The notes: generated from the letters alone by a model not told the origin. Shown: positions 50,353 through 61,146, numbered from the stretch's first letter. The stretch: 64,000 nucleotides of DNA from Massilia sp. YIM B02769 (GCF_030411995.1 NZ_JASNRC010000010.1:186001-250000); one strand, 5' to 3'. Numbers and translations are program-made.

Positions 50353-51030
50353 ATGAACACACTCAAGTCGTATGCAGCGGCCGGCGCGCTTGCGCTGGCG
50401 ACGCTCGCGCCCGGGGCCGCCAGTGCCGCCGGCGTCGAGATCCTCAACGAAGGTTTCGGCAACGTCGCCGGTCTCACAGGCTGGACCCTGGTGAACAACA
50501 GTTCGCCGGCCGGCAGCAGCTGGTTCCAGGGCAATGCCGACGTCTTCGGTGCGCAGTCCGGCGCCGCCGATTCGTATGCCGCCGCCAGCTTCCTCGGCGC
50601 CGCCAACGGCCAGGGCGTGGTCGACAACTGGCTGATCACGCCGGTCCTCACGCTCACCGGCCTGACCAACTTCTCGTTCTACACCGCGCACGAGGCCGTA
50701 CCGGGCTTTTCCGACTTCCTGGAAGTGCGCTGGGCGCCGGGCAGCAGCGGCGGCACCACCGCCTTCGGCACCCTGCTCGCCACCTTCGGCGGCGTCGGTT
50801 CGCCTTACCCGACGGACTGGACCGCCTGGAGCAGCAACCTCAACCTCCAGGGCGAAGGCCGTTTCGCGTTCCGCTACGTCGGATACGCCGATAGCCTGAA
50901 CTATGTCGGTCTCGACACGGTCCGAGTAGTCACGGCGGTGCCGGAACCTTCGCTGTACGCCATGCTGGCCCTTGGCCTTGGTGCCCTGACTGTCATGCGC
51001 CGCAGGCAGGCAAACCGAGAAGCAAACTGA
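50353..51030 (+). CDS. PEP-CTERM protein, choice-of-anchor J type
   Basis: 225 residues. Signal peptide MNTLKSYAAAGALALATLAPG...ASAA, then a beta-sandwich domain with the NWLITPVLTLTGLTNFSFYT block found in choice-of-anchor J proteins, and a C-terminal sorting signal VPEPSLYAMLALGLGALTVMRRRQANRE (seen as PEP motif, helix, Arg-rich tail). Exosortase should process the tail at the cell surface. GAAAG lies seven bases before the ATG at 50353. The open frame to 50134 runs through the palindromic repeats and is not coding. It is the first of three genes for secreted proteins. Confidence 0.85.
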   Translation: MNTLKSYAAAGALALATLAPGAASAAGVEILNEGFGNVAGLTGWTLVNNSSPAGSSWFQGNADVFGAQSGAADSYAAASFLGAANGQGVVDNWLITPVLTLTGLTNFSFYTAHEAVPGFSDFLEVRWAPGSSGGTTAFGTLLATFGGVGSPYPTDWTAWSSNLNLQGEGRFAFRYVGYADSLNYVGLDTVRVVTAVPEPSLYAMLALGLGALTVMRRRQANREAN

Positions 51031-51058
51031 GCAGTCAAACGCGTTCCGGAGACCCACC

Positions 51059-51493
51059 ATGTCATCCAAAAAACTGTTAGCGGCGCTGCCCCTGACCGCC
51101 ATCTGCTTCATGCCTCACCACGCCTCAGCCCAGGACCAGCAAGGCATGGTCGTCGTCCGCGACGCCCAGACCGGCCAGCTGCGCGCGCCGACCGCGGCCG
51201 AGTCCCGCGCGCTGGCGCCAAAGACCACCAGCGCGATGACGGCGCCGGCGCGGCCGTCGATGGTCACCCATGCGAGCGGGGCGCGCCAGGTGCGCCTGGG
51301 CGAGCGCGGCCTCGTGTATTCCGTGGTCACGCGCGACGGCGACGGCAAGCTGAGCGACGAATGCGTCCGCGGCGAAGAGGCGGCCGAGCACGCCGTCCAT
51401 GGCCACGGCCAGCACGGGCACAGCCAGGGAGCACCCACCGGGCAAGCCGAACAGGCACACGATGACAAGGAGGGTCGCCATGAAGTCCGTTAA
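51059..51493 (+). CDS. small secreted protein, post-PEP-CTERM-1-like
   Basis: 144 residues. Signal peptide (MSSKKLLAALPLTAICFMPHHASA), then GMVVVRDAQTGQLRAPTAAE, a motif I associate with small proteins that accompany PEP-CTERM genes (the 'post-PEP-CTERM-1' type; memory, not checked). The middle is Thr/Ala-rich and the C-terminus is His-rich (HAVHGHGQHGHSQG), perhaps metal-binding. Its end overlaps the start of the metalloprotease gene by 14 bases, so the two are translated together. Confidence 0.65.
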   Translation: MSSKKLLAALPLTAICFMPHHASAQDQQGMVVVRDAQTGQLRAPTAAESRALAPKTTSAMTAPARPSMVTHASGARQVRLGERGLVYSVVTRDGDGKLSDECVRGEEAAEHAVHGHGQHGHSQGAPTGQAEQAHDDKEGRHEVR

Positions 51494-52925
51494 ATCCGCG
51501 CTGCGCCCGGCCGGCGCGCTGGCCGTCCTGGCCCTCGCCCTTGCCGCCTCCGGCGCCGCCGGCTTCGCCCAGGCCGCCACCATCACCATCGTCAACCAGA
51601 ACGCCGCCGGCATCGGCTTCAACGATCCGACGCCGGTGGCCCCGGTGGGCGGCAACCCCGGCACCACGCTCGGCCAGCAGCGCCTGTACGCCTTCCAGCA
51701 TGCGGCCAACATCTGGGGCGCCACCCTCACCAGCAATGTGCCGATCCGCATCGGCGCCTCCTTCGTGCCGCTTTCGTGCACCGCCAACAGCGCCGTGCTC
51801 GGCTCGGCCGGCGCCAACGAGATCTGGTCCGACTTCACCAACGCGCCGCGCCAGAACACCTGGTATCCGAGCGCGCTGGCCAGCAAGCTGGCCGGAGTCG
51901 ACGTCGCCACGCCGGGCGAGCCGCACATCATCGCGCGCTTCAATTCGCGTCTCGGCCTGTTTGCCGATTGCCTGCCCGGCTCCGGCTTCTATCTCGGCAC
52001 CGACAACAATGCCGGCAGCCAGATCGACCTGGTCACGGTGCTGCTGCACGAAATGGCCCACGGCCTCGGCTTCCAGACCTTCACCGACGACGAAACCGGC
52101 GCCGAGATCCAGGACATCCCGTCGATCTGGGACCACTACCTGGTCGACAACCGTACCGAGCGCCTGTGGGTCGACATGACGCCCGCCGAGCGCGTGGCCT
52201 CGGCCATCAGCGGCGACGGCCTGTCGTGGAACGGCCCGATCGTCACCGCCGCCGTGCCGCAAGTGCTCGATCCGAAGTCGCGCCTGACGGTTGCCGGCAG
52301 TGCCGCCGGCAACGCGGCCGGCAACTACGAAGTCGGCGACGCCTCCTTCGGCCCGCCGCTGGGCGCCACGACCGTCAGCGGCCAGCTGATGCCGGTGGTC
52401 GAGCAGCCCGACGGCACCGGCCTGGCCTGCACCGCCCTCAACGAGCTGAACACGCTGGCGGTGCGCGGCAACATTGCCCTGGTCTCGCGCGGCAGCTGCG
52501 ACTTCGTCGCCAAGGCGCGCAACGTCCAGGCGGCCGGTGCGATCGGCATGATCGTGGCCGACAATGCGCCCGGCGAAGCGACCGGCATGAGCGGCGACGA
52601 TCCGAGCATCACGATCCCATCGGTGCGCGTGACCCAGGAAGCCGGCAACACGCTGCGCGCCGCATTGCAGTCCCGTTCGCGCACCCGTTCCGGCGTGACC
52701 GCCAGCCTCGGCATCGACCCGAACCGCCTGGCCGGCACCGACGCCCAACGCCGCATCCTGATGTACACGCCGACCACCAACGCGCCGGGCTCGTCGACCT
52801 CGCACTACACGACCGACGCCAAGCCGAACCAGCTGATGGAGCCGTCGATTAACTCGGACCTGTCGCATACGGTGACGCCGCCACGCGACCTGACCTATCC
52901 GCTCTTGCAGGATATTGGCTGGTAA
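51480..52925 (+). CDS. secreted metalloprotease with PA domain
   Basis: 481 residues. Signal peptide (MKSVKSALRPAGALAVLALA...FAQAA), a catalytic domain with HEMAHGLGFQTF near residue 190 (HExxHxxG, metzincin-like zinc site), and a PA (protease-associated) domain at about 295-410 (AVRGNIALVSRGSCDFVAKARNVQ, GAIGMIVADNAPG). The C-terminal LLQDIGW is typical of such PA-inserted proteases, and no PEP-CTERM tail is present. AAGGAGG is six bases before the ATG. It is coupled to the small secreted protein upstream and may act on surface or matrix proteins (inference). Confidence 0.85.
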   Translation: MKSVKSALRPAGALAVLALALAASGAAGFAQAATITIVNQNAAGIGFNDPTPVAPVGGNPGTTLGQQRLYAFQHAANIWGATLTSNVPIRIGASFVPLSCTANSAVLGSAGANEIWSDFTNAPRQNTWYPSALASKLAGVDVATPGEPHIIARFNSRLGLFADCLPGSGFYLGTDNNAGSQIDLVTVLLHEMAHGLGFQTFTDDETGAEIQDIPSIWDHYLVDNRTERLWVDMTPAERVASAISGDGLSWNGPIVTAAVPQVLDPKSRLTVAGSAAGNAAGNYEVGDASFGPPLGATTVSGQLMPVVEQPDGTGLACTALNELNTLAVRGNIALVSRGSCDFVAKARNVQAAGAIGMIVADNAPGEATGMSGDDPSITIPSVRVTQEAGNTLRAALQSRSRTRSGVTASLGIDPNRLAGTDAQRRILMYTPTTNAPGSSTSHYTTDAKPNQLMEPSINSDLSHTVTPPRDLTYPLLQDIGW

Positions 52926-53055
52926 AGGTGGTTGGGGAAATTTAGCCGCTAAACTGTGCCGCTGAACGCGGCCGCGAGATGATGGTGATGCGTGCTCGCT
53001 GAACGCGGTCGCGCAAGGCTGTCAGGCGCTCGTTGAAAGCAGCAGCAACAAAACA

Positions 53056-53087
53056 AAAGGCCGGCCACCCGAGGGCGCCGGCCTTTT
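53056..53087 (-). terminator. bidirectional terminator of ppa
   Basis: GGCCGGC and GCCGGCC pair around an 11-base loop, with A run on one side and T5 on the other, so it works on both strands. It follows ppa and lies behind the metalloprotease gene. The gap 52926-53055 also shows a duplicated CGCTGAACGCGG(C/T)CGCG. Confidence 0.9.
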
Positions 53088-53119
53088 TCTTCCACGGCGC
53101 CAATAAGGCGCATGGGGTA

Positions 53120-53662
53120 TTACTGCTGTTTCTGCTTGGCGTTGTAAGCGTTGACGCCGTTGACGATCTCGGCTTTCGCTTCTTCCGGACCGGCCCAGCC
53201 TTCGACCTTGACCCACTTGCCTTTTTCGAGGTCCTTGTAGTGCTCGAAGAAGTGCTGGATCTGCTGCAGGCGCAGGTCTTGCAGGTCTTCCGGCTTCTGC
53301 CAGTGGCTGTAGATCGGCAAGATCTTGTCGACTGGCACAGCCAGGACCTTGGCGTCACCGCCGCCTTCGTCGGTCATCTTCAGCACGCCGATCGCGCGGC
53401 AACGCACGACCACGCCAGGGATCAGCGGGAACGGGGTGATCACCAGCACGTCGCATGGGTCGCCGTCGTCCGACAGGGTTTGCGGCACGTAGCCGTAGTT
53501 GCACGGGTAGTGCATCGCGGTGCCCATGAAGCGGTCGACGAAGATCGCGCCGGTGTCCTTGTCCACTTCGTACTTGATCGGATCGGCATTCATCGGGATT
53601 TCGATGATGACGTTGAAATCGTTCGGCACATCGCGGCCGGCTGGGACGTTGTTCAAGCTCAT
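53120..53662 (-). CDS. ppa: inorganic pyrophosphatase
   Basis: 180 residues of the soluble family I enzyme, which splits pyrophosphate and so drives biosynthesis. Seen: [21 protein letters not shown] at the N-terminus, the metal-binding DGDPCDVLV signature (Asp residues), and [27 protein letters not shown] near the end. The ATG at 53662 has AAGGA seven bases upstream; a longer frame to 53704 is not used. It ends in a strong terminator. Confidence 0.97.
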   Translation of the reverse strand: MSLNNVPAGRDVPNDFNVIIEIPMNADPIKYEVDKDTGAIFVDRFMGTAMHYPCNYGYVPQTLSDDGDPCDVLVITPFPLIPGVVVRCRAIGVLKMTDEGGGDAKVLAVPVDKILPIYSHWQKPEDLQDLRLQQIQHFFEHYKDLEKGKWVKVEGWAGPEEAKAEIVNGVNAYNAKQKQQ

Positions 53663-53785
53663 GGAGTGTTCCTTGGTTGCTGAAGATTCAATAAAGGGGA
53701 GCATTATATCGAATAGGCATCAGCTTGTCCGGGGCATGCGGGGTGTGTGGTGCGGCAATGCTCGGGAGGATGGGCGGGCGGTAGC

Positions 53786-53998
53786 GGGGCTGTTGCCTGT
53801 GGCGGCAGTGGTGTGTTGAATCCGCGTGGGCACGGGGTGCCCACCGTACGGGAAATGTTCCGGGCCACAAACCGACGCACCAACGCCGAGGTTTCATTTT
53901 CGAGGCACGCAGTGCCGAACCCGCGGCCCCAACCGTACGGTGGGCACCCCGTGCCCACGCGGATTCAATGGGCCGATAACGCGTCAGGCAACAGCCCC
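53786..53998. repeat. nested inverted repeat element
   Basis: Inner perfect arms of 36 bases (53816-53851 and 53933-53968), each containing one full intergenic palindrome, flank an 81-base core. Outer perfect arms of 14 bases, GGGGCTGTTGCCTG (53786) and CAGGCAACAGCCCC (53985), lie exactly 16 bases outside them on both sides. The whole 375-base gap 53663-54037 has no gene. Confidence 0.9.
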
Positions 53999-54037
53999 AT
54001 TATCAGCAGCACACGCTGTCCACGACAAGCCACCCCA

Positions 54038-55234
54038 TCACAGCATATTCGCCAACGCACTATGCCGATAATGCCCCGCCGCCTTCTCATCCTGCCCCAG
54101 CGCCTCGTGCAGCTGCGCCAGCTTCAGGTGCACGTCGCGCACCATGGCCGAATCCGTCGCGTCCGACAGCGCCCCCTCCAGGTAACGCTGCGCCTTGCCC
54201 CACAATTTCTGGCGCAGGCATAGCGAGCCCAGCGCAAACGCCAGTTCCGCATCGTTCGGCCGCTCGCGCAGCCAGCCTTCGCAATTTTCGATCTGCGCCA
54301 GCAGCGTCGCCGATCCCGCCGGCCCGGCCGCGTCGCGGTAGGCCCGCACCACGCGCTCGTCCCAGCCCGCGCGCAAGGCGTCCTCGGCAATCACGCGTGC
54401 CTCGTCATGCAGGCCGCTGGCATTGAAGGCGGTGGCCGCGCGCGCCGCGATGTACGGCTTGGTACGGTCCGCCGCCGGCACGTCGGCCCACACGCGCCGG
54501 ATCGCTTCCGGATCGTGCCCCTCTTCCGACAGCAGCGCCTCGTAGGCCAGCTCGCGCAGGCGCGCCGCCAGCGCCGGATGCAGCGCCTTGCGCTTGTCCA
54601 GGATGCGCACCAGGCGCAGCACTTCCGGCCAGTTGCGTGCCTGCTGGTGCGCTTTCATCGACCATTGCAGCGCGTGGATGTGGCGCTGGCCGCTGGCGTT
54701 CAGCTCCTCGGCCGCTTCCAGCGCCGCTTCCGGCTGGTGGTCATCGACCAGCAGCTCGATCACGGTCATCAGGCGCGCCGTCTTCATGCTGTTGTCGCTG
54801 GCGATGCCCGCCAGCCAGGCGTCGCGCCGCGCCGGCTCGCGCATGCGGTGGGCGGCGCGGGCGCCGATCAGGGCCGCCAGGCCCGCGTTCTCGGGCAGCT
54901 CGGCGGCGCGCATCGCGGCCTTTTCGGCGTGGCCGAAGCGTCCTTCGAGCAGCGCTTTCAGCGCATCGCGCAGGCCCTTGTTGCCTTCGCGCTCACGCTT
55001 GCGCAGGCGGTAGGCGGCCACGCGCTGCGGCATGCGCAGCGTCGAGCGCACCGCGCGCACCAGGCCATATAGCATCAGGAACAGCGCCGCCAGCAAGACC
55101 ACGAACAGGTTCAGCGACATGTCGATCCGGTGCGGCGGATAGAACAGCACCACGTTGCCCGGATTGAAGCGCGCCGTCACGGCGATGCCGATGGCGGCGG
55201 CCATCAGGGCGACTAACCAGAGGAGTAAACGCAT
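54038..55234 (-). CDS. hemY: HemY-type protein
   Basis: 398 residues. Two N-terminal membrane helices (LLLWLVALMAAAIGIAVTA and LFVVLLAALFLMLYGLV) and a series of TPR-like helical repeats form the bacterial HemY family, an inner-membrane protein of the heme cluster without proven enzyme activity. The C-terminus has the repeat-like LRQKLWGKAQRYLEGALSD. It is the last gene of hemC-hemD-hemX-hemY; the gap to hemX is three bases. Confidence 0.95.
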   Translation of the reverse strand: MRLLLWLVALMAAAIGIAVTARFNPGNVVLFYPPHRIDMSLNLFVVLLAALFLMLYGLVRAVRSTLRMPQRVAAYRLRKREREGNKGLRDALKALLEGRFGHAEKAAMRAAELPENAGLAALIGARAAHRMREPARRDAWLAGIASDNSMKTARLMTVIELLVDDHQPEAALEAAEELNASGQRHIHALQWSMKAHQQARNWPEVLRLVRILDKRKALHPALAARLRELAYEALLSEEGHDPEAIRRVWADVPAADRTKPYIAARAATAFNASGLHDEARVIAEDALRAGWDERVVRAYRDAAGPAGSATLLAQIENCEGWLRERPNDAELAFALGSLCLRQKLWGKAQRYLEGALSDATDSAMVRDVHLKLAQLHEALGQDEKAAGHYRHSALANML

Positions 55235-55237
55235 GGA

Positions 55238-56398
55238 TCAGGGCTTCGTCTTGTAGTTGCGCACGGCGTTCAGGCTCTCGGCCAGCGTCGGCATCTCGAT
55301 CGACAGGTTGTTGGCCTGGACCTGGCGCAGCGCGCTTTGCGCCTGCTGGGTCGTGCGCGCCCGCGTGTCGAAGTATTTTTCCAGCGTCTGGCGCGCCGAC
55401 GTCAGGTCGTCCGAGAAGGTGGTCTCGTCGCGCGAGAGCAGCGCCATGCGCGCGTTCAGCAGGCGCAGCTTGAGGTTCTCGCGCACGAAATAGCGCTGCT
55501 CCGGCGACAGCATCAGCGCATCCGGCGTGTTCACGCTGCGCACGCGGATCAGCTGGCGGATGTCGTCCCACATCTCCTCGGTCCAGTTACGCCAGGTTTG
55601 CACCATGCGCTCGCCCACGCCCAGCGGCGCCGGCGCAGCCGCCCCGGCTGGGCCGGCCGCCGCGGCATGTTGCGCCTGCACGCGGCCGGCGCGTACCGGC
55701 GCGGCCGGCAGCAGCGGCTGCTCGTCGGACACCAGCGGAAGCGTGTCGACCTGGGCGATCACACTGTCCAGGCGCACGGCCACGCCGGCCAGGTCGACGG
55801 CCGGCAGCGCCTTGAGTTTTTCCATGTCGCTGGCAATCGCGCGGCGCACGGTGATGAACTGCGGCTTGTCGGAACGCGACAGCGAGCGGTCGGCGTTCTG
55901 CAAAGCGATCAGCGCGCCCTGCACGTTGCCGGCCAGTTGCAACTGCTGGCTGGCGGTCGACAGCACCTGCTCGACTTCCGACAGCGCCCATTCGTCGCGG
56001 CTCTTCGACAGGTCCTGGTAGAGCTGCTCGAGCGCCAGCTGCTGGCTCTGGCTTTCCAGCTGGCGGCTTTCCAGCACTCCGACCTTCAGCTGCAAGGCCT
56101 TCGACTGCTCGGCGACATCGCGCGCCAGTGAAGCGGTCTCGGCATTGATCTCGTTGCCTTTTTGCAGGCTGGTCGCCATTTCCCTGCGCAGCGTGTTGAT
56201 GCGGCTGTGGCTCGACCAGGTCTGGGCCACCAGCAGCACCGCCAGCGCGATCACGGCCAGCGGCAGCGGACGCATCAGGGAGTCGGCCAGGCTGGGGCCG
56301 CGCACCGGCGCACGCGCGATGGATTCGGGGGCCGGCGCCAGGGGCGCTGCGGCGGGCTGCGTCGACGGCAGCTCTGGATGATTCGGCAATTCGTTCAT
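55238..56398 (-). CDS. hemX: HemX-type membrane protein
   Basis: 386 residues. One membrane helix (LPLAVIALAVLLVAQTW, about 47-63), a coiled-coil region (INTLRREMATSLQKGNEINA) and a C-terminal helical domain (WTEEMWDDIRQLIRVRSVNTP) mark the HemX family. Despite the traditional name it has no methyltransferase domain. The role is thought to be in heme enzyme organisation. The start overlaps the hemD stop by four bases (ATGA). Confidence 0.93.
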   Translation of the reverse strand: MNELPNHPELPSTQPAAAPLAPAPESIARAPVRGPSLADSLMRPLPLAVIALAVLLVAQTWSSHSRINTLRREMATSLQKGNEINAETASLARDVAEQSKALQLKVGVLESRQLESQSQQLALEQLYQDLSKSRDEWALSEVEQVLSTASQQLQLAGNVQGALIALQNADRSLSRSDKPQFITVRRAIASDMEKLKALPAVDLAGVAVRLDSVIAQVDTLPLVSDEQPLLPAAPVRAGRVQAQHAAAAGPAGAAAPAPLGVGERMVQTWRNWTEEMWDDIRQLIRVRSVNTPDALMLSPEQRYFVRENLKLRLLNARMALLSRDETTFSDDLTSARQTLEKYFDTRARTTQQAQSALRQVQANNLSIEMPTLAESLNAVRNYKTKP

Positions 56399-57174
56399 GT
56401 TCTAGATTGTAACGCGGCAAGCAGGCGCTCGTCGCCCGAGCCGGTGAGCGTGACATGGGCCAATCCCAGGGCGGCGGCCGTTTCCGCTATACGCGCATGA
56501 GGAACGATCACATGCTGCTGTTGCATTTTTGCCACTAATGATGGATCGGCCAGCGCCAGGAGGTCGAACAGCCCGCGCAGCGCCTCGGAACTGGTCAGCA
56601 GCCAATCGTTCGGCTCAAGCAGCAACCCGCGCAAGCTCGCCGCCAATTCGGGGGTCAATGCCGGCACGCTGCGCCGGTAAGCCGGCACGACGTCGACCTC
56701 GGCGCCGGCGGCCCGGAAGCCCTCGGCCATCAACTCGCGCCCCGATTCGCCACGCACGATCAGCACCCGCTTGCCGCGCAAGGCGGCCAGGTCGAGGGTA
56801 TGCAGCAGGTTCTCGGAATCGCTGCGCGTCGGGTCCTGCGGCCCGACAATGGTGGCGTTCGCCTCGGTGAGGCCATGACGCGCCAGCGCGGCGCGGCTGC
56901 CCTCGCCCAGTACCGCCAGCGCCACCTGGCGCGGCCAGGCCGCCAGCCGCTCCTGCAGATGGGCCAGCGCCGCGTCGATCGCATTCGGGGATACGAAGGC
57001 GACCAGGGCATAGTTATCCAGCCCGGCCAGCACCGCGCGCAGCGCCGACTGGTCGGCCAGGGGCGCGATCTCCAGCAGCGGCAACAGCACTGGCGTGCGC
57101 CCGAGGGCGGCGACGGCCTGCGCCAGGCCCTCGGCCTGGGCGCGCGGGCGCGTGATGACGACCTTGTCAGGCAT
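56395..57174 (-). CDS. hemD: uroporphyrinogen-III synthase
   Basis: 259 residues. The enzyme closes and inverts the linear tetrapyrrole made by HemC. The sequence of this family is poorly conserved; the seen blocks are [52 protein letters not shown] and [17 protein letters not shown]. The ATG at 57174 overlaps the hemC stop by eight bases; a longer frame to 57246 runs into hemC and is rejected. Confidence 0.95.
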   Translation of the reverse strand: MPDKVVITRPRAQAEGLAQAVAALGRTPVLLPLLEIAPLADQSALRAVLAGLDNYALVAFVSPNAIDAALAHLQERLAAWPRQVALAVLGEGSRAALARHGLTEANATIVGPQDPTRSDSENLLHTLDLAALRGKRVLIVRGESGRELMAEGFRAAGAEVDVVPAYRRSVPALTPELAASLRGLLLEPNDWLLTSSEALRGLFDLLALADPSLVAKMQQQHVIVPHARIAETAAALGLAHVTLTGSGDERLLAALQSRT

Positions 57175-58138
57175 CGCTGGCGGCGTCCTGCCTGATCGCT
57201 TCCAGGATCGCGCGCGCGTCCTGTTGATCCAGCAGTGCGGACACACGCTCGCCCAGCAGCTCCGGCTGGTTTGCAGCGCCGGTCAGTTCGGCGTGCGCGC
57301 TGCGCTTGCCGTCGGGCGTGGCGACCATGGCGCGCAGGTGCATGTTGGCGCCGTCGACGGTGGCGTGCGCAGCCAGCGGGATCTGGCAGCTGCCGCCGAA
57401 GATTTTCGAGACCTTGCGCTCGGCCATCACGGCGTGCGCGGTGTCCGCGTGGTTCAGCGGCGCCAGCAGCGCGCGCAAGTCCACGCCGTCGCTACGCTCG
57501 CCGCTGGCGATCTCGATCGCCATCGCGCCCTGGCCGGCGGCCGGCAGGCTCAATTCCGGTTCCAGCACGCTGCGGATACGCTGCGGCAGGCCCAGGCGCT
57601 TGAGGCCGGCGGCGGCCAGGATGATGGCGGCATAATCGCCGCGGTCGAGCTTACCGAGGCGGGTGTCCAGGTTGCCGCGCAGCGGCTGGATGACCAGGTG
57701 CGGGTAGCGCGCGGCGATCAGGGCCTGGCGCCGCAGGCTGCTGGTGCCGACCACGGCGCCGGGCGGCAACGCATCGAGGCTGGCGTAGTCGTTCGAGACA
57801 AAGGCGTCGCGCGGGTCTTCGCGCTCGAGCACGGCCGCCAGTTCAAAACCTTCCGGCAGGTCCATCGGCACGTCCTTCAGGGAGTGCACGGCCAGGTCGG
57901 CGCGGCTCTCGGCCATCGCCACTTCAAGCTCTTTCACGAACAGGCCCTTGCCGCCCACCTTCGAGAGGGTGCGGTCGAGGATCTGGTCGCCACGCGTCGT
58001 CATCCCGAGGATGCTAATTTGGCAATCTGGATATAATGCGGCGAGACGGTCGCGCACGTGCTCCGCCTGCCACATGGCGAGGCGGCTCTCGCGTGATGCG
58101 ATAATCAATTGCGATGGCACTTCCACCTGCTGCGTCAT
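57167..58138 (-). CDS. hemC: hydroxymethylbilane synthase
   Basis: 323 residues. HemC joins four porphobilinogen units. The cofactor-binding Cys lies in [17 protein letters not shown]; further blocks are [51 protein letters not shown] and [20 protein letters not shown]. The ATG at 58138 was chosen; residues upstream to 58228 do not fit the family. First gene of the hem operon, divergent from ppc with 164 bases between the starts. Confidence 0.97.
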   Translation of the reverse strand: MTQQVEVPSQLIIASRESRLAMWQAEHVRDRLAALYPDCQISILGMTTRGDQILDRTLSKVGGKGLFVKELEVAMAESRADLAVHSLKDVPMDLPEGFELAAVLEREDPRDAFVSNDYASLDALPPGAVVGTSSLRRQALIAARYPHLVIQPLRGNLDTRLGKLDRGDYAAIILAAAGLKRLGLPQRIRSVLEPELSLPAAGQGAMAIEIASGERSDGVDLRALLAPLNHADTAHAVMAERKVSKIFGGSCQIPLAAHATVDGANMHLRAMVATPDGKRSAHAELTGAANQPELLGERVSALLDQQDARAILEAIRQDAASDA

Positions 58139-58302
58139 GTCGGATGCTTTCACACAAATTCTTTCACTGTCGTTGCTCACCAGCCGATGCCAGTGACGGC
58201 CCTTGCAAAGGACCATAAATTTTAGCATGGGGCTTCATCTTCAACGTGGCCGACCGCCACGTACAACCCGGCGTTTCCAACAATAGAGAACTAGTGGTCG
58301 AT

Positions 58303-61137
58303 ATGGACAAACCTGTTGCACCTGACACCCTCGCCGGCGCCGACAAGGACGCCCCGCTGAAAGAAGATATCCGCCTGCTCGGCCGCCTGCTCGGCGACGT
58401 GTTGCGCGACCAGGAAGGCGACGCCGTCTTCGACGTGGTCGAGACCATCCGCCAGACCGCCGTGCGCTTTCGCCGCGACGCCGATCCCGAGGCCGGCCAG
58501 GAACTCACGGCGCTGCTGCACAAGCTGACGCGCAACCAGACCATCTCGGTGGTGCGCGCCTTCTCGTACTTTTCGCACCTGGCCAACATCGCCGAAGACC
58601 AGCACCACAACCGGCGCCGCCGCACCCACCTGCTGAACGGCTCGCCGCCGCGCGAAGGCAGCGTCGGCTACGCCCTCGGTAAACTCCGCGCCGCCGGCGT
58701 CGAGCAAAACACGGTGGAGCGCTTCTTCAAGGACGCCCTGATCTCGCCGGTGCTCACCGCCCACCCGACCGAGGTGCAACGTAAAAGCATCCTCGACGCC
58801 GAGCACGACATCGCGCGCCTGCTGGCCGAACGCGACCAGCCGCTCACGCCCAAGGAGCAGGTGCGCAACCTGCAGCTGATGCACGCCCGGATCGCCACCC
58901 TGTGGCAAACGCGCATGCTGCGCTACACCAAGCTGACGGTGGCCGACGAAATCGAGAACGCCCTCTCCTACTACCGCATCACCTTCCTGCGCGAATTGCC
59001 TGCGCTGTACGACGACATCGAGGACGAGATCGGCGTCCAGTACCACGGCGCGCCGGCGCAACTGGGCGAGAATGCCTACGTGCAGATGGGCAGCTGGATC
59101 GGCGGCGACCGCGACGGCAACCCGAACGTCAACGCCGGCACCATGCGCCACGCCGTGATGCGCCACGCCACCACCATCCTCGACTGGTACCTGGACGAGG
59201 TGCACACGCTCGGCGCCGAGCTGTCGACCTCCACGCTGATGGTCGACATCACGCCCGCCATGCAGTCGCTGGCCGAGCGCTCGACCGACCAGTCGCCGCA
59301 CCGCGAGGACGAACCCTACCGCCGCGCCCTGATCGGCATGTACGCGCGCCTGGCCGCCAGCGCGCGCGAACTCGGCGCGACCAACATCCTGCGCAAGGAA
59401 GTCGGCCACGCCGAGCCGTATGCCGACGCCAACGAGTTCGCGCAAGACCTGCAGGTCATCGCCGACTCGCTGGGCGCCAACCACGGCGCCATGCTGATCC
59501 TGCCGCGCCTGGCGGGCCTGATGCGCGCGGCGCGCATCTTCGGCTTCCACCTGGCCTCGCTCGACATGCGCCAGACCTCGGACGTGCACGAACGCGTGCT
59601 GGCCGAGATGTTCGAAAAGGCCGGTGTCGAAGCCGACTACGCGGCGCTGTCGGAAGACGACAAGGTGAAACTGCTGCTGGCCGAACTGGCGCAACCGCGT
59701 TTGCTGTACACGCCCTACGAAAGCTATTCCGAGGAAACCGAATCGGAACTGGCCATCGTGCGCGCCGCCCGCGAGATCCGCCAGCGCTACGGCGCGCGTG
59801 CGATCCGCAACTACATCATCTCGCACACCGAGGCGGTGTCCGACCTGCTGGAAGTGCTGCTGCTGCAGAAGGAAGGCGGCCTGCTGCACGTGTCGCAGGG
59901 CCGGTCCGACGTGATGGTGATCCCGCTGTTCGAGACCATTCCCGATTTGCAGCGTGCGGCCGCCATCATGGAAGAATGGATGGCCTTGCCGCCGGTGGCG
60001 CGCGTGATCGAGCACCAGGGCCGGCTGCAGGAAGTCATGCTCGGCTACTCGGATTCGAACAAGGACGGCGGCTTCCTGACCTCGAACTGGGAGCTGTACC
60101 AGGCCGAGCTGAAACTGGTGGAAGTCTTCGAACGCGCCAAGGTGAAGCTGCGCCTGTTCCACGGCCGCGGCGGCACCGTCGGCCGCGGCGGCGGCCCGAG
60201 CTACCAGGCGATCCTGGCGCAGCCTCCGGGCACCGTGAACGGCCAGATCCGCCTGACCGAACAGGGCGAGATCATCGCCTCGAAGTTCTCGAACCCCGAG
60301 ATCGGCCGGCGCAACCTGGAGCTGCTGGTGGCGGCCACGCTGGAGGCGAGCCTGACCCCGCACCCGCAGGAAGGCGACAAGGCCGAGCGCCTGGCGCGCT
60401 TCGAGGGCGTGATGGCCGAGCTGTCCGAGCGTGCCTATAAAGCCTACCGCAACCTGGTCTACGAGACGCCGGGCTTCACCGACTACTTCTTCGCCGCCAC
60501 GCCGATCGCCGAGATCGCGGAGCTGAACCTCGGCTCGCGCCCGGCCTCGCGCAAGTCGACTCGCCGCATCGAAGACCTGCGCGCGATTCCCTGGGGCTTC
60601 TCCTGGGGCCAGTGCCGCCTGCTGCTGCCGGGCTGGTACGGTTTCGGGTCGGCGGTCGCCGGCTGGCTGGAGGACGGCCAGCAAGAGGGCACCGCGGATG
60701 AACGCCTGGCCACGCTGCAGGAGATGTTCAAGGAGTGGCCCTTCTTCGCCACCCTGCTCTCGAACATGGACATGGTGCTGGCCAAGACCGACCTGGCGAT
60801 TGCCTCGCGCTACGCCGAGCTGGTGCCGGATGCGGCGCTGCGCGAACGCATCTTCAAACGCATCGCGGCGGAACACGGCGAAACCATCCGCCGCCTGGAA
60901 GCGGTCACCGGCGCCGGCGAACGCCTGGCCGGCAACCCGCTGCTGGCCCGCTCGATCCAGAACCGCTTCGCCTACCTCGACCCGCTGAACCACTTGCAGG
61001 TCGAGCTGATCCACCGCCACCGCGCGATGTCGCGCAAGGCGGGCGAAGACGGCGGCGCCGAGATGGACCCGCGCGTGCACCGCGGGATCCACCTGTCGAT
61101 CAATGGCGTGGCCGCCGGTTTGCGCAATACCGGCTAA
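58303..61137 (+). CDS. ppc: phosphoenolpyruvate carboxylase
   Basis: 944 residues, full length. The enzyme adds bicarbonate to phosphoenolpyruvate to refill the TCA cycle. Seen: catalytic His block [76 protein letters not shown] and [21 protein letters not shown], and a C-terminal [14 protein letters not shown]. Start: ATG 58303; the earlier ATG at 58246 would add 19 residues unlike the family. Confidence 0.98.
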   Translation: MDKPVAPDTLAGADKDAPLKEDIRLLGRLLGDVLRDQEGDAVFDVVETIRQTAVRFRRDADPEAGQELTALLHKLTRNQTISVVRAFSYFSHLANIAEDQHHNRRRRTHLLNGSPPREGSVGYALGKLRAAGVEQNTVERFFKDALISPVLTAHPTEVQRKSILDAEHDIARLLAERDQPLTPKEQVRNLQLMHARIATLWQTRMLRYTKLTVADEIENALSYYRITFLRELPALYDDIEDEIGVQYHGAPAQLGENAYVQMGSWIGGDRDGNPNVNAGTMRHAVMRHATTILDWYLDEVHTLGAELSTSTLMVDITPAMQSLAERSTDQSPHREDEPYRRALIGMYARLAASARELGATNILRKEVGHAEPYADANEFAQDLQVIADSLGANHGAMLILPRLAGLMRAARIFGFHLASLDMRQTSDVHERVLAEMFEKAGVEADYAALSEDDKVKLLLAELAQPRLLYTPYESYSEETESELAIVRAAREIRQRYGARAIRNYIISHTEAVSDLLEVLLLQKEGGLLHVSQGRSDVMVIPLFETIPDLQRAAAIMEEWMALPPVARVIEHQGRLQEVMLGYSDSNKDGGFLTSNWELYQAELKLVEVFERAKVKLRLFHGRGGTVGRGGGPSYQAILAQPPGTVNGQIRLTEQGEIIASKFSNPEIGRRNLELLVAATLEASLTPHPQEGDKAERLARFEGVMAELSERAYKAYRNLVYETPGFTDYFFAATPIAEIAELNLGSRPASRKSTRRIEDLRAIPWGFSWGQCRLLLPGWYGFGSAVAGWLEDGQQEGTADERLATLQEMFKEWPFFATLLSNMDMVLAKTDLAIASRYAELVPDAALRERIFKRIAAEHGETIRRLEAVTGAGERLAGNPLLARSIQNRFAYLDPLNHLQVELIHRHRAMSRKAGEDGGAEMDPRVHRGIHLSINGVAAGLRNTG

Positions 61138-61146
61138 GCGTCGAAT

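Noticed and set aside
58031..58036. TATAAT on the plus strand upstream of ppc
   Set aside because: It lies inside the hemC coding region about 270 bases before ppc and has no good -35 box; kept out as a promoter call.
58291..61092. A 933-codon open frame opposite ppc
   Set aside because: Shadow of the ppc codon pattern; no domain, no ribosome site.
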